From Ewingella sp963519305 (GTDB taxonomy: Bacteria > Pseudomonadota > Gammaproteobacteria > Enterobacterales > Enterobacteriaceae), in the NCBI GenBank assembly GCA_963519305.1, contig CAUQMS010000014.1, forward strand, positions 60,846 through 124,845: a DNA stretch of 64,000 nucleotides. Direction: 5' to 3'. A program made the position numbers and the translations under genes. Of this stretch, positions 25,673-35,716 are shown in pieces. Numbering within the stretch: the stretch's first letter is position 1; each line of letters opens with the position of its first letter. The notes beneath the pieces were generated by a model. That model ran no database searches. It was not told the origin of the DNA and was given only the letters and a program-made list of their open reading frames with translations.

Positions 25673-28048
25673 TTAGAAAGCACGTTGATAAGGCAGTATG
25701 CCGCTGGCCAACATTTCCTTGGTCCCGAGGCTTTGATTGCTGCTCAGGCCACGAAGTTCAATATTGAATGAAATCTTGTTGTCGTAAACACTCTGCGACG
25801 ATGTTTGGTTATAGGTAGTGATCTTACGTTCATAACCTAAGTTAACCGCCCAACAGCAGGTATTGTACTGCAGGCCCAACAACTGATCGGCCGGTTGCTG
25901 TGCTTTGGTATCGTAATAGTAAGCGCCGACAATCGCCCAGCGGTCAGCGATAGGCCAGCTGGCGATCCCGCCAATCTGTGATATCCCCTGCTGGTAACCT
26001 GGGTTATTTATCTGAGGCAACGTAGCCTGAATATACTCCGGGCTGGCATAACGGTAGCTCAACTGCACCATTCTGTCTGAATCAGCACGATATTCCAGTA
26101 CGGCATCGCCGAGCGCCAGAGCGTCGAGACGCGTATCATACTGCGCGCCGCCACGAACACCCCAAAAGTCATTGATTTTATAGTAGGAATCTCCGGCCCA
26201 TACCAGACTGCCGGTATCATCATTTTTATCCAAAACGCTGTTCTGATCACCGGTACGCGGTGGCGTAAAGTAATAGATTTGGCCGAGAGAGGCGTTGAAG
26301 CGCTCGACCAGACCCTCATCATAAATACGCGTCGTCAGGCCGCTGGCCACCTGATTGGCAGAAGCGATACGGTCCAGACCGCTGTAGCTCTTATCGCGGA
26401 ACAGGCCGGTATAGTCTGACTGCAATAACGTTGAGTCATAGGTATTAATTGAGCTTTGGTCGCGGTACGGGATGTAAAGGTACTGCGCGCGCGGCTCAAG
26501 GGTTTGCGTTAGATTATTGTTCCAGTCCATGGTGCGTTCAAACACCATTTTGCCGTCACTTTTAAACTCGGGCATGGTCCGGTTGACGGAACTTTGCAGC
26601 TTGGTATCCGGATTGGCAACGTAATAGGCGTCAGGAATATCCTGTTGGTAATGCGTCGTCATCAATTTGACTTCATTATCCAGACTACCCAGGCTGTTGC
26701 TCAATGGCAGGCTCAGGGTCGGTTCTAAATGAAGTCTTATAGCGTTGGGTTGGTCCGGATTGACGTTGGTGAAATTCACCGCCTGGCTGTAGACGTGAAG
26801 ATCAAACGGACCGATATCATTTTTATAATAGTTGACGTCAAACTGCGGCATGGCACGGTAAACGTTACCGGTGTCATAACCACTGAAAATCTGGAATTGC
26901 TTGCTGGCTAAGGTGGCATCCCAGTTTTCATTGGCGTAGCCCACGCTGAACTTCTGCGCCGCATAGCCATCGGTTGTCGAGCCATATTTTGAGTTAAAAT
27001 CGGTGAAGTAATACGGGTCACTGACCTTGGTGTAGTCGACGTTGAAACGCCAGACCTGGTCAACCACGCCTGAGTGCGCCCAGTAGTACATCCAGCGCTT
27101 GGTTTGATCGCTGGTACGGCCCTGACTCTTAACGTATTCGTCGTCGATTTTCTTATCGTCACCGAGGTAATCGAATTCCATCATACCGGCACCCGCCACG
27201 GTCAGATAACGGAATTCGTTCTGCAGTTGCAGACCACGGTTACTCATGTAGTTCGGGGTAATGGTTGCATCGTAGTTTGGTGCAATGTTCCAGTAGTAGG
27301 GAACGGTGACACCGAAACCATTATTGCTGCTGTAGTTGGCGTTGGGGATCAAGAAACCGGAGCGGCGCTTATCACCAATAGGCAACTGCATATAAGGGCT
27401 ATAAAACACCGGCACCGGGCCGATGTGGAAACGGGCGTTCCAGATCTCAGCCACTTCTTCCTGACGGTCTTCGATGATCTGCGAGCCAACAACGCTCCAG
27501 CTATTATCACCGGGCAGACAGGATGTGAAAGTGCCGTTATCAAGAATGGTGTATCGGTTGTTGTCGCGCTGCTTCATTTTGTCGGCGACGCCGCGACCCT
27601 GACGGCCAACCATCTGATAGTCGCCGTTTTCTACGTCGGTATCTTTGGTCGTCAGGTTTGAGAATGCTTTCGGGCCGTTCAGTTTGATCTGATTATCGTT
27701 ATATTTAACGTCGCCGGTCGCCGTCACGGTGCGTGTCGGAGTCGCCTGGCCGGGGTTCGCGATCTGATTCAGCTGAACCTGGTCGGCATCCAGGGAGGCA
27801 TTCCCTTGCTCGACGTTAACTTTTCCGCTGAACAGGGCGTTATCCGGATAGTTTCCGGTGGCCTGATCGGCTTGAATATGGACCGGGAGTTTATTCGGGT
27901 CACCCGTGACCAGCGGCTTATCATAGGTTGGAACGCCGAGCATACATTGCGCAGCGAGATCGGCTAAAGCCCCATGGCTGTACAGGGCCGTCCAGATAGT
28001 GGTGGCCAGCAGCGTGGGGAAGCGAGTTTTCAGACGTCTGTTTTTCAT
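25673..28048 (-). CDS. lptD: LPS-assembly protein LptD
   Basis: A 791-residue outer-membrane beta-barrel that, with LptE, inserts lipopolysaccharide into the outer leaflet. The signal peptide ends ALA before DLAAQCMLG. The N-terminal OstA/jellyroll domain (about residues 60-200) is followed by the large barrel. The cysteines needed for the two nonconsecutive disulfides are present: one near the mature N terminus (AAQCML), one in TSCLPGDNSW and the adjacent pair in NTCCWAVNLGYER. The length is close to the E. coli protein (784). It is followed by surA after 66 bases and is divergent from djlA. Confidence 0.98.
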   Translation of the reverse strand: MKNRRLKTRFPTLLATTIWTALYSHGALADLAAQCMLGVPTYDKPLVTGDPNKLPVHIQADQATGNYPDNALFSGKVNVEQGNASLDADQVQLNQIANPGQATPTRTVTATGDVKYNDNQIKLNGPKAFSNLTTKDTDVENGDYQMVGRQGRGVADKMKQRDNNRYTILDNGTFTSCLPGDNSWSVVGSQIIEDRQEEVAEIWNARFHIGPVPVFYSPYMQLPIGDKRRSGFLIPNANYSSNNGFGVTVPYYWNIAPNYDATITPNYMSNRGLQLQNEFRYLTVAGAGMMEFDYLGDDKKIDDEYVKSQGRTSDQTKRWMYYWAHSGVVDQVWRFNVDYTKVSDPYYFTDFNSKYGSTTDGYAAQKFSVGYANENWDATLASKQFQIFSGYDTGNVYRAMPQFDVNYYKNDIGPFDLHVYSQAVNFTNVNPDQPNAIRLHLEPTLSLPLSNSLGSLDNEVKLMTTHYQQDIPDAYYVANPDTKLQSSVNRTMPEFKSDGKMVFERTMDWNNNLTQTLEPRAQYLYIPYRDQSSINTYDSTLLQSDYTGLFRDKSYSGLDRIASANQVASGLTTRIYDEGLVERFNASLGQIYYFTPPRTGDQNSVLDKNDDTGSLVWAGDSYYKINDFWGVRGGAQYDTRLDALALGDAVLEYRADSDRMVQLSYRYASPEYIQATLPQINNPGYQQGISQIGGIASWPIADRWAIVGAYYYDTKAQQPADQLLGLQYNTCCWAVNLGYERKITTYNQTSSQSVYDNKISFNIELRGLSSNQSLGTKEMLASGILPYQRAF

Positions 28049-28230
28049 ACGTAAAATGGTGTTCCGTCATCAGAGGCATCATGCCGGCAAACGGTCAGAG
28101 ACTATATCACTCGTCATCGTTGCGCTAGTGTTAAATCCAACCGGTAAACGTTGTCGCCGTTAGGCACAACGGTAAATGCCGGTTATGATAAAGCAATTTT
28201 TCGACGACGCCATGGTGAATTGAGGAGTAT

Positions 28231-29049
28231 ATGCAGTATTGGGGAAAGCTGCTCGGTCTTATGCTGGGCTTAATGTCCGGTGTGGGGTTCTGGGGAATCG
28301 TAATAGGACTGCTGGTTGGGCATATGTTCGACAAAGCGCGCTCGGTTAAGAGTCGCGGTTATTTTGCCGATCAGCAGACAAGACAAACACTTTTTTTCCG
28401 CACCACCTTTGAGGTGATGGGGCATTTAACCAAATCAAAAGGGAGAGTTACCGAAGCCGACATTCAGATTGCCAGTCTGTATATGGACCGCATGCAACTG
28501 CACGGTGAGAACCGTAATGCGGCCCAGCGTGCGTTTCAAATCGGGAAAGAAGCGAGCTATCCGCTGCGCGAAAAAATGCGTGAGTTGCGGGGTATCTGCT
28601 TTGGTCGTTTTGATCTAATCCGGACTTTTCTGGAAATTCAAATTCAGGCCGCTTTTGCTGATGGCTCGTTGCATCCCAATGAGCGTCAGGTGCTGTATGT
28701 CATCGCGGAAGAGCTGGGGATTTCACGCCAGCAGTTTGACCAGTTCCTGAGCATGATGGAGGGGGGGCAGCAGTTTGGCGGTGGTCAACAAGGGCACTCT
28801 TCGCAGGGCGGTTACCGTCAGGCGCCGCAAGGGCCGACGCTGGCTGACGCGTGTAAAGTGCTGGGCGTCAGCCCATCCGATGATGGCACCACCATCAAGC
28901 GCGCTTACCGCAAATTGATGAGTGAACACCATCCGGACAAACTGGTGGCAAAAGGCTTGCCGCCGGAAATGATGGAAATGGCTAAAGAAAAAGCACAGTC
29001 GATTCAGGCTGCGTATGATCTCATCAAACGCGAGAAAGGTTTCAAATAA
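28231..29049 (+). CDS. djlA: DjlA, membrane-anchored DnaJ-like co-chaperone
   Basis: A 272-residue type III inner-membrane protein. A single N-terminal membrane segment (about residues 5-32, glycine-rich) is followed by a TerB-like helical domain (about 55-180), a Gly/Gln-rich linker and a C-terminal J domain (from about 205) with the HPDK motif that stimulates DnaK. It is linked to envelope stress and capsule signalling through Rcs in E. coli. A run of seven G at 28761-28767 lies in the linker and would be a slippage-prone spot. GAGGAG precedes the ATG. Confidence 0.96.
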   Translation: MQYWGKLLGLMLGLMSGVGFWGIVIGLLVGHMFDKARSVKSRGYFADQQTRQTLFFRTTFEVMGHLTKSKGRVTEADIQIASLYMDRMQLHGENRNAAQRAFQIGKEASYPLREKMRELRGICFGRFDLIRTFLEIQIQAAFADGSLHPNERQVLYVIAEELGISRQQFDQFLSMMEGGQQFGGGQQGHSSQGGYRQAPQGPTLADACKVLGVSPSDDGTTIKRAYRKLMSEHHPDKLVAKGLPPEMMEMAKEKAQSIQAAYDLIKREKGFK

Positions 29050-29120
29050 TGCCCCCCTCAAACTTCTGTGCGTAGCCGTTTCAACGACGACTTGAATGAG
29101 TTAGGGGATATTTGAACGAA

Positions 29121-29148
29121 AAAAAGGCGCTGAATTCAGCGCCTTTTT
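29121..29148. terminator. Bidirectional terminator between djlA and rluA
   Basis: A perfect 28-base palindrome with A-run and T-run ends and a GGCGCTGA/TCAGCGCC stem lies between convergent genes. Confidence 0.88.
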
Positions 29149-29176
29149 ACTGGGTGCGACTTTTCTGAAACTGAAT

Positions 29177-29878
29177 CTAAAAGTCCGGCTCGCAGTTAAA
29201 GACCAGCGGCGTATCGGTGATCGGATGATAAAACGACAGCTCCTGCGCGTGCAGTTGCAGGCGCGGGACCATCACCAGCGCGTCGTGCGGCGCATAAAAT
29301 TTATCGCCCAGAATCGGATGCCCGAGTGCCAGCAGGTGCACGCGTAGCTGATGGGAACGCCCGGTGATTGGCCGCAGCCTGACCCGCGTGGTGCCGTCGT
29401 CGTCCCATGACATCACTTCATACTGCGTCAGCGCTTTTTTGCCTGTTTCGTGACACACTTTCTGTTTTGGCCGGTTCGGATAGTCGCAAATCAGCGGCAG
29501 ATCGATGATGCCGTAATCATCTGCCATGTGTCCCCACACCCGCGCGATATATACCTTTTTGGTTTCACGCTCGCGAAACTGGCGCTTAAGTTCGCGCTCG
29601 GCTTCTTTGGTCAGCGCGGTGACCATCACGCCGCTGGTGGACATATCCAGACGATGGACCGACTCTGCCTCAGGAAAATCACGCTGAATGCGTGTCATCA
29701 GGCTGTCCTGATGTTCTGCCGCTTTACCCGGCACCGACAGCAGTCCGCTAGGCTTATTGACCACCATGATGTGTTCATCCTGAAACAACACCTGCAACCA
29801 GGGATCGGTTGGCGGATGGTAATCCTCCAGTGGGCGGGTATTGGACGGCTGATACGGGGCGGGCTGGTTTTCGCTCAT
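29177..29878 (-). CDS. rluA: Dual-specificity 23S rRNA U746/tRNA U32 pseudouridine synthase
   Basis: A 233-residue RluA-family enzyme that isomerises U746 of 23S rRNA and U32 of several tRNAs. The catalytic Asp is in the conserved HRLDMSTSG motif, and the RluA signature PITGRSHQLRVHLLALGHPILGD follows. The N-terminal extension (SENQPAPYQPSNTRP) is about 14 residues longer than in E. coli. A GTG at 29890 would add four more residues; neither start has a strong ribosome binding site. Confidence 0.96.
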   Translation of the reverse strand: MSENQPAPYQPSNTRPLEDYHPPTDPWLQVLFQDEHIMVVNKPSGLLSVPGKAAEHQDSLMTRIQRDFPEAESVHRLDMSTSGVMVTALTKEAERELKRQFRERETKKVYIARVWGHMADDYGIIDLPLICDYPNRPKQKVCHETGKKALTQYEVMSWDDDGTTRVRLRPITGRSHQLRVHLLALGHPILGDKFYAPHDALVMVPRLQLHAQELSFYHPITDTPLVFNCEPDF

Positions 29879-29950
29879 AGCGGATTTCACGAGTCTGTTG
29901 TCATCAAAGTGAGAAAAGAGAGGCAGGGCAATCCCGCCTCTGTGCTGACA

Positions 29951-32848
29951 TTACTGATGGCTGACGACGACCAGACGAATAGCGTCCAGACGCCAGCTTG
30001 CGTCATTCAGATTAGCGAGAACCTGCGTACGGTTTGATTCTACCGCTTCCAGCTCGTCATCACGAATGTTTGGGTTGACCTCTTTCAGCGCTTTCAGACG
30101 CGCCAGCTCTTTGCTGAGCTGAATGTCGGCTTCGACTTTCGCTGCTTCAATCAGCACGCGGGCTTCGTCAGCGATCTGCGGTTCAGCACGTTGCAGCATG
30201 GTATGTACGTCAGCTTGTACCGCATTCACCAGTTTGCTGGAATTATGACGATTTATGGCATTGAGCTGGCGGTTAAAGCTCTCAAACTCGACCTGCGCCG
30301 CCAGATTGGTGCCTTTGCTGTCAATCAACATTCGCACCGGCGTAGGCGGCAGGAAGCGGGTCAGTTGCAGATGCTTAGGCGCCTGACACTCAACCACATA
30401 AATCAGCTCCGCCAGCAGCGTGCCGACCGGCAACGCTTTATTCTTCAGAATGGAAACCGCACAACTGCCGGTGTCGCCGGAAAGAATGAGGTCCAAACCA
30501 TTGCGCACAATCGGGTGTTCCCAACTGATGAACTGGGTGTCTTCGCGCGATAGCGCCTGTTCACGGTTAAATGTCACGGTGCAGCCATCTTCCGGCAGGC
30601 CCGGGAAGTCGGGTACCAGCATGTGATCGGACGGTGTCAGCACGATCAGGTTATCGCTGCGATCTTCCTGATTAATACCCACGATATCAAACAGGTTCAG
30701 GGCGAAGTTCACCAGATTAACGTCGTTATCTTGTTCGCCAATCTCTTTCGCCAGTTGCTGCGCCGCTTCGCCACCGTTGGAGTGCATCTCCAGCAGGCGG
30801 TCACGGCCGTTTTCCAGCTCCAGCTTCAGCGCATCGTGTTTGCTACGGCATTCAGCAATAAATTCATCCAGACCTTCCTGCTCATTTGGCTTGGCAAGGA
30901 AAGCAATCAGCTGCTCATACGCGCTGTCATAAATGGTGCGTCCGGTCGGGCAGGTATGTTCGAAAGCGTCCAGCCCTTCGTTAAACCAGCGCACCAGCAC
31001 CGCCTGCGCGGTCTGCTCAAGGTAAGGCACCATGATGTCGATGTTGTTGAGTTGGCCGATACGGTCCAGACGCCCGATGCGCTGCTCGAGCAGATCCGGG
31101 TTAAACGGCAGATCGAACATCACCATCTTGCTGGCGAACTGGAAGTTACGCCCCTCAGAGCCGATTTCAGAACAGAGCAGCACCTGCGCGCCATCTTCCT
31201 GCGAGGCAAAATAGGCCGCCGCACGGTCACGCTCGATAATGGACAGACCTTCGTGGAATACCGCGGCGCGGATAGCTTCGCGCTCACGCAGAACCTGCTC
31301 CAGTTGCAGCGCCGTGGCGGCTTTGGCACAAATCACCAGCACCTTCTCATCGCGGTTGCTGGTAAGGTAACCGAGCAACCATTCGACGCGCGGGTCGAAG
31401 TTCCACCAGGTGGCGTTATCGCCTTCGAATTCCTGATAGATTTGCTCCGGATACAGCATGTCTAACGCACGGGCTTCCATGGTTTTCTTCGCGCCCATGA
31501 TGCCGGAGACTTTGATTGCCGTCTGATACTGGGTCGGCAACGGCAGTTTTACCGCGTACAGATGACGATCCGGGAAGCCTTTCACCCCGTTGCGGGTGTT
31601 ACGGAACAGCACGCGGCTGGTGCCGTGGCGGTCCATCAGCATGGCGACCAGCTGTTTGGCGGCGGCTTCGTCACCGTTGTTAGCGGCTTTCAGCAGGGCA
31701 TCGGTATCGGCATTGCCGACACTTTCGCCGAGCAGCGTCAGCGCTTCCTGAGTCAGCGGCTCTTTATTGATAAGCAGGGTGACCGCATCGGCTACCGGCT
31801 GATATTGCTGCTGTTCGTGAATAAATTCTTCGTAATCGTGAAAACGATCCGGATCGAGCAGACGCAGGCGGGCAAAGTGGCTCTGCTGGCCCAGTTGCTC
31901 CGGTGTCGCTGTCAGCAACAGCACGCTTGGGATCTGCTGGGATAGCTGCTCGATCACCTGATATTCACGGCTTGGCGCCTCTTCGCTCCACACCAGATGG
32001 TGTGCTTCATCGACAACCAGCATGTCCCATTCGGCGTCAGCGAGCTGTTCCAGACGAGATTTATTGCGGCGCACAAAGTCGAGGGAGCAGATAACCAGTT
32101 GCTCAGTTTCGAACGGGTTAGTGGCGTCGTGCAGCGATTCTGCGTAGCGGTCGTCATCGAACAGGGAGAAACGCAGGTTGAAGCGGCGCAGCATTTCGAC
32201 CAGCCACTGATGTTGCAGCGTTTCAGGCACGACGATCAGCACGCGCTCGGCACGACCAGACAGAAGCTGCTGATGGATGATCATGCCCGCTTCGATGGTT
32301 TTACCCAGACCGACTTCATCGGCTAACAGTACGCGCGGCGCGTGGCGTTGGCCGACTTCGTAGGCGATGTGCAACTGGTGAGGGATCAGGCTGGCGCGCA
32401 TCCCGCGCAGGCCGCCGAACTCCAGACGGAACTGCTCACGCTGATATTTGCGGGCACGAAAACGCAGGGCAAAGCGGTCCATGCGGTCAATCTGACCGGC
32501 GAACAGGCGGTCCTGCGGTTTGCTGAACGTCAGTTTGCTGTCGAGCAGCACTTCGCGCATCGACACACCGGTCTCTTCGGTGTCCGTGCGGGTGCCCACA
32601 TAGGTCAACAGCCCTTTGTCCTCAATGACTTCTTCAACCAGTAACTGCCAGCCTTCGTGGCAACTGATGGTATCACCGGTATTAAACATCACACGGGTGA
32701 TCGGGGAATCATTACGGGCATACAGGCGGTTTTCACCGGTGGCGGGGAAAAGCAGGGTCACCATGCGCGTATCAATCGCGACGACAGTGCCTAAACCTAA
32801 TTCGCTTTCCGTATCGCTTATCCAGCGTTGACCCAATGTAAACGGCAT
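29951..32848 (-). CDS. rapA: RNA polymerase-associated ATPase RapA (HepA)
   Basis: A 965-residue Swi2/Snf2-family ATPase that binds RNA polymerase and helps recycle it after termination. Domains in order: two N-terminal Tudor-like domains (MPFTLGQRWISDTESELGLG is the conserved start), a helicase core with Walker A LLADEVGLGKTIEAG near residues 165-180 and a DEAH box in VVDEAHHLVW, the second RecA lobe (EQRIGRLDRIGQ), and a helical C-terminal domain. The frame extends to 32884, but the ATG at 32848 gives the conserved N terminus. Confidence 0.97.
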   Translation of the reverse strand: MPFTLGQRWISDTESELGLGTVVAIDTRMVTLLFPATGENRLYARNDSPITRVMFNTGDTISCHEGWQLLVEEVIEDKGLLTYVGTRTDTEETGVSMREVLLDSKLTFSKPQDRLFAGQIDRMDRFALRFRARKYQREQFRLEFGGLRGMRASLIPHQLHIAYEVGQRHAPRVLLADEVGLGKTIEAGMIIHQQLLSGRAERVLIVVPETLQHQWLVEMLRRFNLRFSLFDDDRYAESLHDATNPFETEQLVICSLDFVRRNKSRLEQLADAEWDMLVVDEAHHLVWSEEAPSREYQVIEQLSQQIPSVLLLTATPEQLGQQSHFARLRLLDPDRFHDYEEFIHEQQQYQPVADAVTLLINKEPLTQEALTLLGESVGNADTDALLKAANNGDEAAAKQLVAMLMDRHGTSRVLFRNTRNGVKGFPDRHLYAVKLPLPTQYQTAIKVSGIMGAKKTMEARALDMLYPEQIYQEFEGDNATWWNFDPRVEWLLGYLTSNRDEKVLVICAKAATALQLEQVLREREAIRAAVFHEGLSIIERDRAAAYFASQEDGAQVLLCSEIGSEGRNFQFASKMVMFDLPFNPDLLEQRIGRLDRIGQLNNIDIMVPYLEQTAQAVLVRWFNEGLDAFEHTCPTGRTIYDSAYEQLIAFLAKPNEQEGLDEFIAECRSKHDALKLELENGRDRLLEMHSNGGEAAQQLAKEIGEQDNDVNLVNFALNLFDIVGINQEDRSDNLIVLTPSDHMLVPDFPGLPEDGCTVTFNREQALSREDTQFISWEHPIVRNGLDLILSGDTGSCAVSILKNKALPVGTLLAELIYVVECQAPKHLQLTRFLPPTPVRMLIDSKGTNLAAQVEFESFNRQLNAINRHNSSKLVNAVQADVHTMLQRAEPQIADEARVLIEAAKVEADIQLSKELARLKALKEVNPNIRDDELEAVESNRTQVLANLNDASWRLDAIRLVVVSHQ

Positions 32849-33068
32849 AATCTCTCTCTGTGTTGTGTGCTCTAAATATGGCAACTGCGAAGGCGACTGC
32901 GCAATGCTTGCTATGCCTCTGATGCTTCTCGGGCAATAGTCTTCTTTCCCCGCCAGCAGGCGCGGAGTGATTTACTGTGTGAGGATGAATCAGAATTGGG
33001 AAAGGGCGCTATGGTAATGGAAGGTAAGCGGTTCGTCACCTGTGAATCACTGCTGCCCCTCCTTTTAC

Positions 33069-35483
33069 TTAGAATAATCCCATCTGACCGTTAATCAGTG
33101 TAGCAAAGTCGTCGTGAAGAAAGGGCAGAATGCCGTCGGCCACCGGTTCGAGCTGGCGTTCGATGTAGTGATCATAATCTATCGGCGAATGCAGATTCTC
33201 CAGCGGCTCCGGCCCGGAGGTGGTCATCACGTAGCTTATCCAGCCGCCGGTCTGATACTGTTTTGCGCGACCCTGCTGTGCATTGTAGTCATCGGCCAGC
33301 CTTGCCGCGCGCACGTGTGGCGGCACGTTGCGCTCGTAATCACTGAGCTTACGGCGCAGACGTTTGCGATAGACCAGCTGGCTGTCGAACTCGCCGCTAA
33401 GCGTCTTCGCCACATAGTCGCGGACATAATCCTGATAAGGCTGATGATGAAATACGCGGTGATAAAGTTCCTGCTGAAAAACCTGCGCCAGCGGTGTCCA
33501 GTCGGTACGAACCGTCTCCAGACCTTTATAGATAATGTGCTCGCCGTCCGCACCGTTCACCAGCCCGGCATAGCGTTTTTTACTGCCCTGTTCTGAGCCG
33601 CGAATGGTTGGCATCAGAAAGCGTTTAAAATGCGTTTCGAACTCCAGCTCCAGTGCGCTCTCCAGGCCATACTCCTGCTTTAAATGCATTTTCCACCAGG
33701 TATTCACCTGTTCCACCAGTTTGCGACCAATCGCGCTGGCCTCGTCTTCCGACTGCGCCCGGTTGAGCCAGACGAAGGTGGAGTCGGTATCGCCATAGAT
33801 CACCTGATAACCTTCTGCCTCAATCAGCTCACGGGTCTGGCGCATAATATCGTGGCCGCGCAGGGTGATGGAAGAGGCCAGTCTTGGGTCGAAGAAACGA
33901 CATCCGCTGGAGCCCAGCACGCCATAAAAGGCGTTCATGATGATCTTCAGCGCCTGCGACAACGGTTTATTCTTCTGCTGCTTGGCGCTTTCACGCCCCA
34001 GCCAGATTTGCCGTACAATTTCGGGCAGGCAGTGCTTAAGACGTGAAAAGCGCGCCTCACGATAACCCGGCACCGAATGTGCGTCGTCGGGCTGTTGCAG
34101 CCCGGCCACCAGGCCGACCGGGTCAATCAAAAAGGTGCGGATGATCGACGGATAGAGGCTTTTGTAATCCAGTACCAGAACGGAATCGTATAGCCCAGGG
34201 CGTGAATCCATGACAAATCCGCCGGGGCTCATCTCCTCCGGACGTTCGCCCAGATTGGGGGCGACGTACCCGACGCGGTGCATGCGTGGTAAATAAAGAT
34301 GCGTGAAGGCTGCCACCGAGCCTCCGCTGCGATCGACGGCCAGGCCAGTGACCGAAGCGCGTTCCAGCAGAAAAGGCATCAGCTCGGTTTTGGCAAAAAT
34401 GCGCGTCACCAGTTCGCAGTCTTTCAGATTGTAATGGGCCAGCGCCGGTTTATCTTCGCGAAAACGCTGCTCGATCTCCTCGAGCCGCTGATAGGGGCTG
34501 TCACTGGCTTTGCCTTCACCCAACAAAGTTTGCGAGACGTTTTCCAGACTGAACGACGGAAAGTTCCAAAATGCCGTTTTCAGTGCTTCAATGCCGTCAA
34601 TGATCAGACGACCGGCTGCGGCGGCAAAAAAATGACCCTGCTTGAAGCCGTGCTCACGCCACTCCAGTTCGCCGCCGCCTCGCCCGAAACGTAAGGGGAT
34701 GTTGTAGCGTTCGGCGTGTTTTTGCAGAACGCGCAGATCAAACTGCACGACGTTCCAGCCAATAATGGCGTCGGGGTCGAAGTCGGCCAGCCACTGATTG
34801 AGCTTTTGAATCAGCATCGGGCGGCTGTCAACGTATTCGAGAATAAAATCGCGTGGGGTCTGCGGATCACCGTTGGGCGGCCCGAGCATATAAACATGGC
34901 GCTGGCCACAGCCTTCGAGACCGATGCAGTAGAGTTCGCCATTGCCGCTGGTTTCGATATCCAGTGAGCATAACTTTAGCGGAGGGCGGTAACCTTCGGC
35001 AGGTTTCATGCGGGTATTGAGCAGCAGCTTATCCGCGCCCGGCGTACCGCTGAACCACACGGGCGCCGTGATATAGCGTTCCATCAGGAAGCGCTCAGGT
35101 GGGCGGATATCCGCTTCGTAAACGGTGACGCCTGCTTCTTTCAGCAGTTTTTCCATGCGCATGAGCTGACGGTGCTGCGGGCAGTAAAGCCCGAGGACGG
35201 CACGGGAATGGAAGTCCAGCAGCGGCAGCTCGCGCAGGCTGAACCCTTTTTCCCCGGCCAGCGCCCGTTCGGCCTGAGCCCGCTGAGTGGCCGGTAAAAA
35301 TGCGACGGATTCCTGAGGCGGCAGCCGGACTTTCTGCGGGCCGTCGTCGGTCGCCAGCCACAGATCCACTTCCGTGCCGCGCGGCGTATCACGCCAGTGC
35401 CGGGTAAGTACAAAACCCTGCCGGGGAGCAGGGGCGGCGGGTACGTTGGTGGTACGGGTATTGATAAGCGCCTCATTGAACAA
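33069..35483 (-). CDS. polB: DNA polymerase II
   Basis: A family B DNA polymerase of 804 residues (E. coli 783) used in SOS repair and replication restart. The 3'-5' exonuclease motif LDIETSGNGELYCIGL is near residue 173, followed by polymerase motifs DYKSLYPSIIRTF, KIIMNAFYGVLGS and YGDTDSTFVW. The reading frame gives a TTG start at 35483 and about 22 extra residues before the conserved GFVLTRHWRDTP; no good ribosome binding site is seen, so the exact start is uncertain. A LexA-like half-conserved box lies 32-47 bases upstream. Unlike E. coli, no ara operon separates it from the DedA gene. Confidence 0.95.
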   Translation of the reverse strand: MFNEALINTRTTNVPAAPAPRQGFVLTRHWRDTPRGTEVDLWLATDDGPQKVRLPPQESVAFLPATQRAQAERALAGEKGFSLRELPLLDFHSRAVLGLYCPQHRQLMRMEKLLKEAGVTVYEADIRPPERFLMERYITAPVWFSGTPGADKLLLNTRMKPAEGYRPPLKLCSLDIETSGNGELYCIGLEGCGQRHVYMLGPPNGDPQTPRDFILEYVDSRPMLIQKLNQWLADFDPDAIIGWNVVQFDLRVLQKHAERYNIPLRFGRGGGELEWREHGFKQGHFFAAAAGRLIIDGIEALKTAFWNFPSFSLENVSQTLLGEGKASDSPYQRLEEIEQRFREDKPALAHYNLKDCELVTRIFAKTELMPFLLERASVTGLAVDRSGGSVAAFTHLYLPRMHRVGYVAPNLGERPEEMSPGGFVMDSRPGLYDSVLVLDYKSLYPSIIRTFLIDPVGLVAGLQQPDDAHSVPGYREARFSRLKHCLPEIVRQIWLGRESAKQQKNKPLSQALKIIMNAFYGVLGSSGCRFFDPRLASSITLRGHDIMRQTRELIEAEGYQVIYGDTDSTFVWLNRAQSEDEASAIGRKLVEQVNTWWKMHLKQEYGLESALELEFETHFKRFLMPTIRGSEQGSKKRYAGLVNGADGEHIIYKGLETVRTDWTPLAQVFQQELYHRVFHHQPYQDYVRDYVAKTLSGEFDSQLVYRKRLRRKLSDYERNVPPHVRAARLADDYNAQQGRAKQYQTGGWISYVMTTSGPEPLENLHSPIDYDHYIERQLEPVADGILPFLHDDFATLINGQMGLF

Positions 35484-35514
35484 AGTAAAAAAAAGAATTT
35501 TGCTAAGACAGAGT

Positions 35515-35530
35515 ATGGTTATTTATACAG
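35515..35530 (-). promoter_or_regulatory. Degenerate LexA box upstream of polB
   Basis: On the minus strand this reads CTGTATAAATAACCAT. The left half CTGTATA is perfect and matches the E. coli polB box (CTGTATAAAACCACAG), but the right CAG is CAT. It lies in the place expected for SOS control. Confidence 0.5.
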
Positions 35531-35716
35531 TCTTTGTCCATCGGTGGCGCTTTTGCCCCCTTTTGCGGCAAATATGCATACAATTAGGCGATTGACTCAC
35601 TCTGCCCGTGCACTGACAATTCAGCCGCTTAACCGGTTTGTCGTAACAAACGCAGCACGCAGCCTGTCTCCGCATCTGCAAATTAAAGTATGACGGGGAT
35701 ATAACACTGGGATTTT

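Noticed and set aside
30623..31465. 280-codon frame opposite rapA
   Set aside because: It is antisense to the conserved helicase region of rapA and shows no family signature; a shadow of strong codon bias.
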